DNA of 64,000 bases from Microbacterium gorillae (lineage in GTDB: Bacteria; Actinomycetota; Actinomycetes; Actinomycetales; Microbacteriaceae): assembly GCF_000826185.2 (NCBI RefSeq), contig NZ_LN648875.1, positions 1 through 64,000 of the forward strand. The letters are read 5' to 3'. Positions 1-8,633 of the stretch are shown here, one piece after another. Position 1 is the stretch's first letter, and each line of letters begins with the position of its first letter. The position numbers and the translations under genes were made by a program. The notes beneath the pieces were generated by a model that had not been told where the DNA came from, searched no databases, and was given only the letters and a program-made list of their open reading frames with translations.

Positions 1-368
1 GCCCACTGCTCGGCCAGAGCTGCCGCCGAGGACGGCCCGTCCGGCCGGAACGCCACGGAGCGGCCCTCGGCGGTGGCGGCGCGGGCGGTCTCGGGACCGA
101 CCACGGCCAGGCGGGGGCCGCCGGGGAGGGGCGTGGCCCCGACGGCCTCGACGCCCGCCGCACTCGTGATCAGCACCCAGTCGAACGCGCCGGCGGCGAG
201 CGCGGCGAAGGCGTCATCGCGAGCGGCGGTGTCCACGGGGGCGGCGGTGGCGATCAGCGGAGCGATCACCGGGACCGCGCCGTGCGCGGTCAGCTGCGCG
301 GCCACACGCTCGCCCCAGCGGCCACCACGCGGCACCAGCACGCGCCGGCCCTGCAGGGCGCCGCTCAC
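1..368 (-). CDS. hemD: Uroporphyrinogen-III synthase, partial (3' end outside window)
   Basis: Closes and isomerises hydroxymethylbilane to uroporphyrinogen III in the cytoplasm, directly after HemC. About 122 codons are visible, beginning with GTG at 368, whose GTGA overlaps the hemC stop. The start of the product reads like the first HemD lobe (GRRVLVPRGG, then a DWVLITSAAGVEA segment resembling the family's 'W-(V/I)-FTS-x-x-GV' region). The gene runs off the left edge of the window, so the C-terminal lobe cannot be judged. It is the last visible gene of the minus-strand heme operon hemE-hemY-hemC-hemD, and translational coupling is likely. The call rests on position and this one motif region. 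Confidence 0.85.
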   Translation of the reverse strand, partial: MSGALQGRRVLVPRGGRWGERVAAQLTAHGAVPVIAPLIATAAPVDTAARDDAFAALAAGAFDWVLITSAAGVEAVGATPLPGGPRLAVVGPETARAATAEGRSVAFRPDGPSSAAALAEQW

Positions 369-1294
369 CCGCGGGCCTGAGTCGGCATGAGCTCGTCGAC
401 ACCCGCCGCCCGGAGCTCGGCGACCACGGCGGCGGCGAGGGCGTCCCGCGCGGCGTCGGAACGGACCTCCGCCGCGGGCAGTTCGGCGCGGACGGCACGG
501 ATCACCCGCGAGCCGTCCGGTGCATAGACCTCGACGGCGAGCTGGGCGGTGTCCGCCACAGCGGCGCGGATGGCGACCGGGGCCGCGCAACCGGCCTCGA
601 GGTGGCGCAGAACGGCCCGCTCGGTGCGAGCGGCGGCGTCGGTGTCCGCATCGGAGACGGCCGCGACGGCGGCGGCCACCGCGGCGTCCGCGCTGCGCAC
701 CTCGATCGCGAGCGCGCCCTGCGCGGCCGACGTGGGCCAGTCCAGCACCTCGCCGATCCGGTCGTCGCGGCCGATCCGCCGCAGGCCCGCCTCCGCCAGC
801 ACGATCGCGTCGTACTGACCGTCGTCGAGCTTGCGCAGCCGGGTGTCCACGTTGCCGCGGATATCCAGCACGCGCAGGTCGGGTCGGCGGGAGAGGATCT
901 GGGCGGCGCGACGCGGAGATCCGGTCCCGACGCGGGCGCCGGAGCGCAGCCCGGCGAGCGTGATCGGGGCTCCGTCCGGTCCGCACAGCGCGTCCGCGGC
1001 CGACGCGCGCACGGGCACGGCGGCGATCACGATGCCCGGCGGTTGGGCGGTCGGCAGGTCCTTCATCGAGTGCACGAGCAGATCGCACTCGCCGCCTAGC
1101 AGAGCCTCGCGCAGCGCGCTCGCGAACACGCCCGTGCCCCCGAGCTGAGCGAGGCTGCCGGTGAGGCGGTCGCCGTCGCTGGTGATCTGCACGAGCTCGA
1201 CCTCCGCGCCGGATGCGGCGGTGATCGCGTCGGCGACGAGGCGCGACTGGGTGAGGGCGAGCAGACTCGCGCGAGTGCCGAGGCGCAGGGTCAT
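365..1294 (-). CDS. hemC: Porphobilinogen deaminase (hydroxymethylbilane synthase)
   Basis: Polymerises four porphobilinogens into hydroxymethylbilane. The 309-residue product has the family's normal length. It opens with LRLGTRASLLALTQS and carries the LLVHSMKDLP segment near residue 75, the GTGSPRR segment near 124, and the dipyrromethane-cofactor cysteine at about residue 236 in a GCAAPV context. The ATG at 1294 overlaps the hemY stop (ATGA), and its own stop overlaps the hemD GTG, so the three genes are probably translationally coupled. All catalytic landmarks I know are present. Confidence 0.97.
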   Translation of the reverse strand: MTLRLGTRASLLALTQSRLVADAITAASGAEVELVQITSDGDRLTGSLAQLGGTGVFASALREALLGGECDLLVHSMKDLPTAQPPGIVIAAVPVRASAADALCGPDGAPITLAGLRSGARVGTGSPRRAAQILSRRPDLRVLDIRGNVDTRLRKLDDGQYDAIVLAEAGLRRIGRDDRIGEVLDWPTSAAQGALAIEVRSADAAVAAAVAAVSDADTDAAARTERAVLRHLEAGCAAPVAIRAAVADTAQLAVEVYAPDGSRVIRAVRAELPAAEVRSDAARDALAAAVVAELRAAGVDELMPTQARG

Positions 1295-2631
1295 GCGGAC
1301 ACCTCCAGGGTCGGGGCGGACAGGGGTTCCGCCGAGTGATCAAGCACCGCGCGTGCGGCGGCGCGAGCGTGCGGGATCACGGCGGCGAGGCCGGTGCCGG
1401 ACGCCGCTGCACCGACCGCGACGATGCCGTGCTGTCGGCAGGCGGCGAGCACGTCGGCGTCCGGCCCGCCGAGCGCGTCCGGCCAGTGGGTCGACGTGAG
1501 CTCCCGGATCGCCGCGGATGCGACGGGGACGCCGGTCAGCGCGGCGATCTCCGCAGCGATCTGCGGTGCCCCCGTCGGTGGGTGGGCGGCGTCGCGCGCG
1601 GACAGTCGAACCAGGTGCTCGCCGGGGGTCAGGCGCTCCGCCGCCCACGCCCACTTCGCCGAGACATGGGTCAGCGCCTTGGCGCGGGTGGGGACGTCGG
1701 GCGCGACGATCACTCCGGTGCCGACCGGGTGCGTGTCCAACTCCGGGGCGCGCAGGCGCGCCGTGACGTTCTCCACGACCGCGATCGGCCGCGCGGGCGG
1801 CAACCCGAGCAGGGATCGCGCGGCCTCGGGCCCGGTGGCGAGCACGACGGTCTCGGCGGGCAGCGGGTCGGTGCCGAGCACGACACGATGCCCCTCGACG
1901 CGGTCGACGGCCGCTCCGGAGCGCAGGGTGACGCCGAGGTCGGCGAGCACGCGGCTCAGCTCGTTCGCGAGGCGCCAGACGCCGCCGACGATGCCGCGCA
2001 CCGCCGCACCCGCCGTCGCATCCGGCGCGAGTGCGGCGACGGCTGCGGTCAGGGACCCGGAGCGGGTGAACGCCCGCCACAGGGCGGGGTGAACGGCGGA
2101 CAGACGCACGTCGCGCGCGGAGCGGGAGTGCACGCTGAGGCAGAGCGGCTGGACGAGACGGTCGGCGACCGCGGCCCCGAAGCGCTGCGTCGCGAGCTCA
2201 TAAAGGCTGGGTTCGGTCCCCGTGGGCGGCGCGGACGGCTCGAGAAGGGCACGAGCGACACCGTCCGCGCCGACGATCGCCGCGACGTCGAACGCGGCCG
2301 GATCGGCGGGAAGTCCGAGAATCGTCCGACGGGGCAGCGGGAGGCGACGGAGGGCTCCGGACGAATCGAGGTCCACCAGGTGCGCCGGAGCGGGTTCCGG
2401 CGCGACGACGGTGAGGTCCAGTCCGACGTCCGCGATGAGGTCCACGACTCCGGTGGTGCGCGTGGCGAAGGACTCCGCACCCCGGTCGAATCCGACCTCC
2501 CCGCCGGGACGGAGCTTGCCGCCGAGCACGGGCGCGGCCTCCAGCACGGTGACAGCGCGGCCGGCTCGGGCGAACTCCCACGCCGCGACCAGTCCCCCGA
2601 TGCCGCCGCCGACGACGAGAACGTCGGTCAC
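1291..2631 (-). CDS. hemY: Coproporphyrinogen III oxidase / protoporphyrinogen oxidase family (HemY/CgoX)
   Basis: FAD enzyme of about 446 residues. In actinobacteria this family (CgoX, formerly HemY/HemG) oxidises coproporphyrinogen III to coproporphyrin III in the coproporphyrin-dependent heme route; that assignment is family knowledge, not visible here. The N-terminus has the dinucleotide-binding motif VLVVGGGIGGLVAAWE followed by a VLEA strand end. I place the start at the GTG at 2631, which makes a GTGA overlap with the hemE stop. Another in-frame GTG lies three codons upstream at 2640. The gene sits between hemE and hemC in the operon. Confidence 0.93.
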   Translation of the reverse strand: MTDVLVVGGGIGGLVAAWEFARAGRAVTVLEAAPVLGGKLRPGGEVGFDRGAESFATRTTGVVDLIADVGLDLTVVAPEPAPAHLVDLDSSGALRRLPLPRRTILGLPADPAAFDVAAIVGADGVARALLEPSAPPTGTEPSLYELATQRFGAAVADRLVQPLCLSVHSRSARDVRLSAVHPALWRAFTRSGSLTAAVAALAPDATAGAAVRGIVGGVWRLANELSRVLADLGVTLRSGAAVDRVEGHRVVLGTDPLPAETVVLATGPEAARSLLGLPPARPIAVVENVTARLRAPELDTHPVGTGVIVAPDVPTRAKALTHVSAKWAWAAERLTPGEHLVRLSARDAAHPPTGAPQIAAEIAALTGVPVASAAIRELTSTHWPDALGGPDADVLAACRQHGIVAVGAAASGTGLAAVIPHARAAARAVLDHSAEPLSAPTLEVSA

Positions 2632-3749
2632 GGACGCCACGCGTGCACCGTTCGCACGACCGCGCCGAGCACGTCCGGGTCCGTCTGCATCGGCACGCCG
2701 TGACCGAGGTTGAACACGTGCGCCCGGGCCGCGAGCCCGGACCGCAGGGCCCGGTGGATCGCGGCGGTGCGCACCTCTTCCGGCGCGAACAGCATCGCCG
2801 GGTCGAGGTTGCCCTGCACCGTGACGTCCCGCCCGATGCGACGCAGCGCCTCATCCAGATCCACCCGGTGGTCCACGCCGATCGCGTCCGCGTCGACGTC
2901 CGCGAGGTCGGCCAGCAGCTCACCGGTGCCGACGCCGAAGTGGATCAGCGGCACCGTGCGCGCGGGATCGAGGGCGCGGACCGCGGACAGGGCCGCCCGC
3001 GAGTGCGGCAGCACGTGCGCGCGGTAGTCGCGTGGCGTGAGGCTGCCCGCCCACGAGTCGAAGAGCTGTCCGGCGCTCGCTCCGGCGGCCACCTGCAGAG
3101 CCAGGAAGTTCCCCGTCACGGCGGCGAGCCACTCCAGAAGTGCGGTCCAGGCCACCGGATCCGCGTGCATCAGCGACCGGGCGGCGAGGTGATCCTTGGA
3201 CGGACCGCCCTCGATCAGGTACGCGGCGAGGGTGAACGGAGCGCCGGCGAACCCGATCAGCGGCAGCGGCTCACCCCGGTGCTCGGACTCCTCCGCGAGC
3301 AGCTCCACCGTGCGTGCCACACCGTCCGCGATCGCGCCGCCGGCGGAGAGCACGGTGTCCGGATCCGTCCGCGTCAACGCGGCGATGTCCGCTGAGGTGC
3401 GCGCCGGGTGCGCGAAGACCGGACCCCGGCCGGCGACGATGTCGACCTCCACCCCGATCAGCCGCAGCGGAATCACGATGTCGCTGAAGAACACCGCCGC
3501 GTCCACCCCGTGCCGGCGCACCGGCTGCATCGTGATCTCCGAGGCGAGAGCGGGGTCCCGGCACGTGTCGAGCATCGAGCCCCCACCGGCGGCGCGGAGC
3601 TCGCGGTACTCGGGCAACGAGCGGCCGGCCTGACGCATGAACCAGACCGGGGTGACCGCGGGACGATCCCCGCGCAGCGCCCGCACCAGGCGTGATTCGG
3701 CGGTGCGGTGGGCGATCAGCGGATGAGCGGACGTGAGGGTCGTCGGCAC
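2628..3749 (-). CDS. hemE: Uroporphyrinogen decarboxylase
   Basis: Decarboxylates the four acetate side chains of uroporphyrinogen III to give coproporphyrinogen III. The 373-residue protein shows the hallmark PVWFMRQAGRSLPEYRELR region at about 35-52 and the FSDI segment with the catalytic aspartate near residue 90. Further on are GFAGAPFTLAAYLIEGG and a C-terminal NLGHGV. Its GTG start at 3749 is preceded by a good Shine-Dalgarno (GAGGAG, about six bases away). It is the first gene of the minus heme operon and is divergent from hemA across a 66 bp gap. Confidence 0.97.
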   Translation of the reverse strand: MPTTLTSAHPLIAHRTAESRLVRALRGDRPAVTPVWFMRQAGRSLPEYRELRAAGGGSMLDTCRDPALASEITMQPVRRHGVDAAVFFSDIVIPLRLIGVEVDIVAGRGPVFAHPARTSADIAALTRTDPDTVLSAGGAIADGVARTVELLAEESEHRGEPLPLIGFAGAPFTLAAYLIEGGPSKDHLAARSLMHADPVAWTALLEWLAAVTGNFLALQVAAGASAGQLFDSWAGSLTPRDYRAHVLPHSRAALSAVRALDPARTVPLIHFGVGTGELLADLADVDADAIGVDHRVDLDEALRRIGRDVTVQGNLDPAMLFAPEEVRTAAIHRALRSGLAARAHVFNLGHGVPMQTDPDVLGAVVRTVHAWRP

Positions 3750-3815
3750 GTTTCTCCTCGAGGGCTGGAGTGGATTAATCGATATACTAACTCTCGTCCG
3801 GAAGGGATCTCACAC
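3750..3815. promoter_or_regulatory. Divergent hemE / hemA promoter region
   Basis: Sixty-six bases separate the hemE and hemA starts. This is the most AT-rich patch nearby (ggattaatcgatatactaac around 3772-3791). TATACT at 3783-3788 is a good -10 candidate for hemA, leaving a leader with a GAAGGGA ribosome site near 3801. An ATCGAT palindrome lies just upstream of it. No regulator-specific operator is recognised. Confidence 0.5.
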
Positions 3816-5039
3816 GTGCTCGTCAGCCTCGGCGCCCACCAGCGCACCTCCTCCTTCGCCACCCTGGAGCGCCTCGCCGCACTCGGATCCGACATCGGTA
3901 CGCGGATCGAAGGAGCCCATCCGGGCATCGCCGGCGTCGTGATCGTGAGCACCTGCAATCGGTTCGAGGCGCACCTGGACATCGCTGACGAGCATGCCGC
4001 CTCACCCGTACCGGCCGTCGACGCGGCCATCGAGACGATCGCGGCGGCGGCCGGGCTCCCGTTCCGCGAGGTCCGGGACGCCCTCCTCATCCGCTCCGGA
4101 AACCGCGGCGTGCACCATCTGTTCGCCACTGCTTCCGGACTCGATTCGGTCGCGCTCGGTGAGGATGAGATCGCCGGCCAGGTCGCCCGCGCGCTCAGCT
4201 CCGCCCGGGACGCCGGGGTCGCCTCAGCCCCGTTGGAGCGGTTGTTCCAACGTGCCGCGTCCGTCTCGCGAGTGGTCAAGAACGAGGTCGGACTGGCCGC
4301 GTCCGGCCGCTCTCTGGTCCGCGTCGCCGTTGCCCAGGCCGGAGCATCCGTCCGGTCCTGGCCGGACGCCACGGTGCTGCTGGTCGGCACCGGCCGGTAC
4401 GCGGCCGTCAGCCTCGCCGCCCTGCGCGACGCGGGCGCGAGAAACATCGCCGTGCACTCCCCCTCCGGCCGCGCGGACTTCGCCGCGCGGCATGCACTGA
4501 CCTCGATCGGCGCCGCCGACCTGACCACCGCGATCGCGCGGACCGACGTGGTGGTGTCGTGCACGAGCGCGACGGATGGCCCGGTCCTGACCGCGGACCT
4601 CTGGCCGTCCGCGCCTCACGACCAGGTGGTGCTCGATCTCGGCATGCCGCGCAACGTCGACGCCGAGGTGAGTCGGCGTCCGGGCGTCCGGCTGCTGGAT
4701 CTGGACACCATCGCTTCGGCCGCCGCCGTCGACGAGCCGGCCCTGCTCGAGCGGGCGCAGCGACTGATCGCGGCCGCGGTGCGCGAGCACGCCGCGGCCG
4801 ACCAGCTGCAGCGCGTGTCCGGCGCCGTGACGGACCTGCGATCCTATGTGAATGACGTTCTGGACCGTGAGCTCGCCCGCGTCGGCGGCGACCCGCGCAC
4901 CGAGCCGGCACTGCGCCACTTCGCCGGTGTGCTGATGCACGGTCTCATCACCCAGGGCACGCGCGCCGCCGCACGCGGTGACGGTCCGTCCTGGCGCGCC
5001 GCGGTGGCGGCGGTCGTCCCCGGAGACCCGGCGCCGTGA
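3816..5039 (+). CDS. hemA: Glutamyl-tRNA reductase
   Basis: Reduces glutamyl-tRNA to glutamate-1-semialdehyde, the first committed step of C5 heme synthesis. The 407-residue protein contains the STCNR motif with the catalytic cysteine at about residue 47, a GLDSVALGEDEI segment, an NADPH-binding region (VLLVGTGRYA, near 190) and a C-terminal dimerisation region. I choose the GTG at 3816 because GAAGGGA lies upstream and the product then begins LVSLGAHQRTS, as the family does. The frame is open further upstream but overlaps hemE. Its stop overlaps the next gene's GTG by four bases. Confidence 0.95.
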   Translation: MLVSLGAHQRTSSFATLERLAALGSDIGTRIEGAHPGIAGVVIVSTCNRFEAHLDIADEHAASPVPAVDAAIETIAAAAGLPFREVRDALLIRSGNRGVHHLFATASGLDSVALGEDEIAGQVARALSSARDAGVASAPLERLFQRAASVSRVVKNEVGLAASGRSLVRVAVAQAGASVRSWPDATVLLVGTGRYAAVSLAALRDAGARNIAVHSPSGRADFAARHALTSIGAADLTTAIARTDVVVSCTSATDGPVLTADLWPSAPHDQVVLDLGMPRNVDAEVSRRPGVRLLDLDTIASAAAVDEPALLERAQRLIAAAVREHAAADQLQRVSGAVTDLRSYVNDVLDRELARVGGDPRTEPALRHFAGVLMHGLITQGTRAAARGDGPSWRAAVAAVVPGDPAP

Positions 5040-6019
5040 GCGGCGGACCGGTCACCCTCAAGGACATCGCGACTCTGGCCGGCGTGTCCACGGCCGCCGT
5101 GAGTCAGGCGCTGAACGACACCGGAAAGCTCAGCGCCGAGACGCGCACGCGCATCCGCGCCGTCGCGGACAGTCTCGGCTACGTCCCCAATCGCGCCGCC
5201 GCGGCGCTGCGGACCGGACGCACCCGCACGATCGGGTTCGTCGTGGACGAGGACGATGAGGACGAGTTCGGCGAGCGCCGGGCCGTGCACCGCACGCGCC
5301 TTTTCAACGCGCTGCTGCGGGCGAGCGCCGCGGAGGACTACACCGTGACGGTGCTGCCGTCCTCCCGGCCGGACCTGCTGCGTGGGGCGGCCATGGACGC
5401 TCTGCTGCACACCGGGACCGACAGCCTGACGGAGATCATCGCGGAGGCGTCCCGGCTCGGCGTGCGGATGGCGGTCTGCGATGTGCACGTGGACGCACCG
5501 CGAGCGATCTCCCTGCGCACCGGCTATGACGCCGCCGTCCGCGCCGGGCTCGATCTGCTGGCCGCGGGCGGCGCCGAGCGAATCGGCTTCCTCGTCGACG
5601 CCGGCCCCGAGGCCCGGAACCGGATCGGCGAGAACGCTTACCGCTCCTGGTCGCTGGAACGCGGGCGGGACCGCCTCGTCGCCGAGGTGGATGTCCGGGG
5701 CCAGGCGCTGATCCGTCGCGTGCACGAGCTGCTGACCGCCGGCGTGGACGCACTGTTCGCGTTCAGCGAGGACGGGCCGGAGATCTACCTCCACCTGGAG
5801 GAGATCGGGCGCGTGGCGCCGCGTGACGTGCAGCTGTTCACGCTGTGCACGATCGACTGCGACCTGAACGCCCGCCTCGGCATCTCGCGAGCCTGTCTGC
5901 ACCCGGACCGCGCGCCGCAGGCCCTGTTCACGGCGCTGCACGAGGACCATCCGCCGGCCCGCGAGAGCATCATCGACCTGCCCTGGGAGCTCCTGTCCGG
6001 CTCCACCACCCTCCGCTGA
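5036..6019 (+). CDS. LacI-family transcriptional regulator
   Basis: A 327-residue protein with an N-terminal LacI helix-turn-helix (VTLKDIATLAGVSTAAVSQAL, residues about 6-26), a hinge region ending near NRAAAALRTGRT, and a C-terminal periplasmic-binding-protein-like sensor domain. The GTG start overlaps the hemA stop by four bases, so it is probably co-transcribed with hemA. That is odd because LacI proteins usually sit beside sugar genes and none is adjacent. The effector is unknown. The sensor domain is divergent and the acidic stretch DEDDEDEF follows the first core strand. Confidence 0.85.
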   Translation: MSGGPVTLKDIATLAGVSTAAVSQALNDTGKLSAETRTRIRAVADSLGYVPNRAAAALRTGRTRTIGFVVDEDDEDEFGERRAVHRTRLFNALLRASAAEDYTVTVLPSSRPDLLRGAAMDALLHTGTDSLTEIIAEASRLGVRMAVCDVHVDAPRAISLRTGYDAAVRAGLDLLAAGGAERIGFLVDAGPEARNRIGENAYRSWSLERGRDRLVAEVDVRGQALIRRVHELLTAGVDALFAFSEDGPEIYLHLEEIGRVAPRDVQLFTLCTIDCDLNARLGISRACLHPDRAPQALFTALHEDHPPARESIIDLPWELLSGSTTLR

Positions 6020-6020
6020 T

Positions 6021-6094
6021 CCGCGAGACACCCAAGCACGTCCGAAACACCTCGCGGTGCGGGGTTTCTCCGCCACGCTTGGGTGTTTCGCGGG
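6021..6094. repeat. Intergenic palindromic repeat, copy A
   Basis: A ~74 bp nested inverted repeat between the convergent LacI-family and tatD genes. The outer arms (6021-6037, CCGCGAGACACCCAAGC, and 6078-6094) pair with one mismatch. The inner part resembles copies B and C but is more diverged. It begins two bases after one stop codon and ends just before the other, so it probably works as a bidirectional terminator. Two further copies lie at 48029 and 49359. Confidence 0.8.
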
Positions 6095-6095
6095 G

Positions 6096-7004
6096 TCAGT
6101 CGGTGAAGGAGCCGTAGACGGCGACGGTGTTCGCGGCGAGTCGGGCGGACAGCGCGTCGACGTCCATCGACAGCTCGGCGGCCATGAAGCGCAGCGTCAC
6201 CGGAATGAGATAGCTGGCGTTGGGGCGGCCGCGGTACGGCGTCGGCGTGAGGAACGGGGCGTCGGTCTCGATCAGGATGCGATCGAGCGGCGTGACGTGC
6301 AGCGAGTCGCGCAGGTTCTGCGCGTTCTTGAACGTGATGTTCCCGGCGAAGGACAGGTAGTAGCCGGCGTCCGCGCACTCGCGTGCCATCGCGTCGTCCC
6401 CGGAGTAGCAGTGGAACACGGTCCGCTCGGGAGCTCCGACGCGGCTGAGCGTGTCCAGGACATCGCGGTGCGCGTCACGATCGTGGATCTGCATCGCGAG
6501 GTCATGCTTCTTCGCCAGCGCGATGTGCGCCTCGAAGGAGCGGAACTGGGCGGGCTTGCCCGCGTCGTCCGTGCGGAAGAAGTCCAGTCCGGTCTCGCCG
6601 ATGGCGCGCACGCGCGGCTGCGCGGCGAGCTCATCGATGACCGCGATGGCCTCGTCCAGCTTGCCCGCTTCCTCGTACAGCGGCGCGTCGTTCGGGTGGA
6701 TCGCCACCGCCGCGAGCACCCGCGGATGCGCGGCCGCCGCCTCCGCGCACCAGCGCGAGGACTCGATGTCGCCCCCGGCGTTGATGACACCGGCGACGCC
6801 GACGGCCGCCGCGCGGTCCAACTGCTCGTCGAGGCTCAGCGGCTCCTCGCCGTCGAGGATCTCCATGTGCGCGTGATTGTCGTAGACGGGCACGCGCAGC
6901 GGCTCGGGTGCCTCCGGATAGCGGAGGTCCCGGCCGTCGGAGCGACGCTGGGTGACATAGCTGCTGATGCCGTCCCCGGTGCCGCCGTTCCCGCGTTCGG
7001 TCAC
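6096..7004 (-). CDS. tatD: TatD-family metal-dependent DNase
   Basis: A 302-residue TIM-barrel hydrolase of the TatD/YcfH family, thought to act as a Mg-dependent DNase or 3'-5' exonuclease. Metal ligands visible are NHAHME (about residue 43), the AIGETGLDFF glutamate, QIHDRDA and FHCYSG histidines, and the late LIETDAPFL aspartate. The GTG start at 7004 overlaps the metG stop (GTGA), placing it in a metG-tatD operon, a common pairing. The N-terminal ~35 residues before the barrel are longer than in enterobacterial TatD. Confidence 0.93.
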   Translation of the reverse strand: MTERGNGGTGDGISSYVTQRRSDGRDLRYPEAPEPLRVPVYDNHAHMEILDGEEPLSLDEQLDRAAAVGVAGVINAGGDIESSRWCAEAAAAHPRVLAAVAIHPNDAPLYEEAGKLDEAIAVIDELAAQPRVRAIGETGLDFFRTDDAGKPAQFRSFEAHIALAKKHDLAMQIHDRDAHRDVLDTLSRVGAPERTVFHCYSGDDAMARECADAGYYLSFAGNITFKNAQNLRDSLHVTPLDRILIETDAPFLTPTPYRGRPNASYLIPVTLRFMAAELSMDVDALSARLAANTVAVYGSFTD

Positions 7005-8575
7005 GCGGTCTCCACGCGCGGGAACAGGGGAGCGAGACCGTTCACCGAGGTGCCCGGACGAAGCTGACCCCACTCGCCGGCGGAGCGCAGCGGCTGCGCG
7101 TCCAGCGCGCCGAGCGAGTCGAACACGCCGAGCGCGGTCCACAGCTTCGCGGTGGCGACCGGCATCACCGGGCTGAGCAGGACGTCCAGGGCCCGCAGAC
7201 CCTCGGCCGCCGTGTACAGCACGGTGCCGAGACGGCCGCGCTGGGCCTCGTCCTTGGCCAGGGCCCACGGCTCGTTGTCGGTGATGTAGCCGTTCAGCTC
7301 CTCCACGATGGTCCAGATCGCGGCGATGGCCTCGTCGATGCGGAACCGCTCGATCGCGGCATCCGCGTCGCGCGCGGCGTCCGCGACGACCTGCTGCACG
7401 TGCCGGTCCGCCTCGGTGCACTCCCCCGCGGGCGGGACGATGCCCTCGAAGTAGCGCTCGATCATCGCGACGGTGCGCGAGGCGAGGTTGCCGAAGCCGT
7501 TGGCGAGTTCGGCCTGGTAGCGGGCCGCGAGGTCCTCCCAGCTGAACGAGCCGTCCTGTCCGAACGCGATCGCGGAGAGGAAGTAGAAGCGGTACGCGTC
7601 CGACCCGAACACGTCGGTGATCTCGGTCGGGGCGATACCCGTGAGCTTCGACTTGGACATCTTCTCGCCGCCGACGAGCAACCAGCCGTGCGCGAAGACG
7701 CCCTTGGGCACCTCGAGGCCGGCCGCCATCAGCATGGCCGGCCAGATGACCGCGTGGAAGCGCAGGATGTCCTTGCCGACCACGTGGTACGCCGGCCACC
7801 GACGCTCGAACTCGCCGTCGTCGTCACCGAAGCCGACCGCGGTGGCGTAGTTCAGCAGCGCGTCGACCCAGACGTAGATGACGTGCGACTCGTCCCACGG
7901 CAACGGGATGCCCCAGTCGAAGGCCGACCGCGAGATCGAGAGGTCCTTCAGCCCGGATCGCACGAACGAGATGACCTCGTTGCGGGCGGACTCCGGACGG
8001 ATGAAGTCGGGGCGCTCCTTGTAGAGCTCCAGGAGCTTGTCCTGGAACTCGCTGAGCTTGAAGAAGTAGTTCTTCTCCTGCAGCAGCTCGAGGGGCTTGG
8101 AGTGGATCGCGCAGACCTTCAGTCCCTCGAAGGGGCCCGTGCCGTCGACGATCTCCGACTCCGGCTTGAACTCCTCGCAGCCCACGCAGTACAGCGCCTC
8201 GTACTCCCCGGCGTAGATGTAGCCGCGGTCGTAGATGGCCTGCACGAACTTCTTGACGCGCTCCTCGTGGCGGGGCTGCGTGGTGCGGATGAAGTCGTCG
8301 TTGGCGACATCGAGCGTTTCCAGCAGCGGGAACCAGGCCTCGCTGACGAGCTTGTCGACCCACTCCTGCGGCGTGACGTTGTTGGCGGCGGCGGCGCGCA
8401 GCATCTTCTGCCCGTGCTCGTCCGTTCCGGTGAGCATCCAGGTGTCGTCCCCGGCCTGCCGGTGCCAGCGCGCGAGGGTGTCCACCGCGACCGTCGTGTA
8501 CCCGTGACCGATGTGCGGCAGGTCACTCGGGTAGTAGATCGGCGTGGTGATGTAGAAGGAATCGCCAGTGCTCAC
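7001..8575 (-). CDS. metG: Methionyl-tRNA synthetase
   Basis: Charges tRNA-Met. The 524-residue protein has the HIGH motif at about 21-24, a CxxC plus C/H metal-knuckle region around 130-158, and KMSKS at about 305-309, followed by an anticodon-binding helical domain. It lacks the C-terminal EMAP/Trbp111-like domain, as the short bacterial forms do. The start is the GTG at 8575. A TAGAAT -10 element at 8587-8582 lies only six bases upstream, so the transcript probably starts at the GTG (leaderless). It is first in the metG-tatD operon. Confidence 0.97.
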   Translation of the reverse strand: MSTGDSFYITTPIYYPSDLPHIGHGYTTVAVDTLARWHRQAGDDTWMLTGTDEHGQKMLRAAAANNVTPQEWVDKLVSEAWFPLLETLDVANDDFIRTTQPRHEERVKKFVQAIYDRGYIYAGEYEALYCVGCEEFKPESEIVDGTGPFEGLKVCAIHSKPLELLQEKNYFFKLSEFQDKLLELYKERPDFIRPESARNEVISFVRSGLKDLSISRSAFDWGIPLPWDESHVIYVWVDALLNYATAVGFGDDDGEFERRWPAYHVVGKDILRFHAVIWPAMLMAAGLEVPKGVFAHGWLLVGGEKMSKSKLTGIAPTEITDVFGSDAYRFYFLSAIAFGQDGSFSWEDLAARYQAELANGFGNLASRTVAMIERYFEGIVPPAGECTEADRHVQQVVADAARDADAAIERFRIDEAIAAIWTIVEELNGYITDNEPWALAKDEAQRGRLGTVLYTAAEGLRALDVLLSPVMPVATAKLWTALGVFDSLGALDAQPLRSAGEWGQLRPGTSVNGLAPLFPRVETA

Positions 8576-8587
8576 CCAACGATTCTA
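8576..8587 (-). promoter_or_regulatory. metG leaderless promoter (-10 TAGAAT)
   Basis: On the minus strand TAGAAT (8587-8582) is followed by six bases and then the metG GTG. This puts the expected transcription start on the start codon, and no Shine-Dalgarno is visible. Confidence 0.6.
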
Positions 8588-8633
8588 GGCGAGACCCTCC
8601 CGCGCGTCGGACGTGTGACGGCGGCGACGGGCG

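Noticed and set aside
3772-3791. A specific heme- or redox-regulator operator before hemA
   Set aside because: The dyad is weak (about 5 of 8 pairs) and matches no operator I know; only a -10 element is supported.
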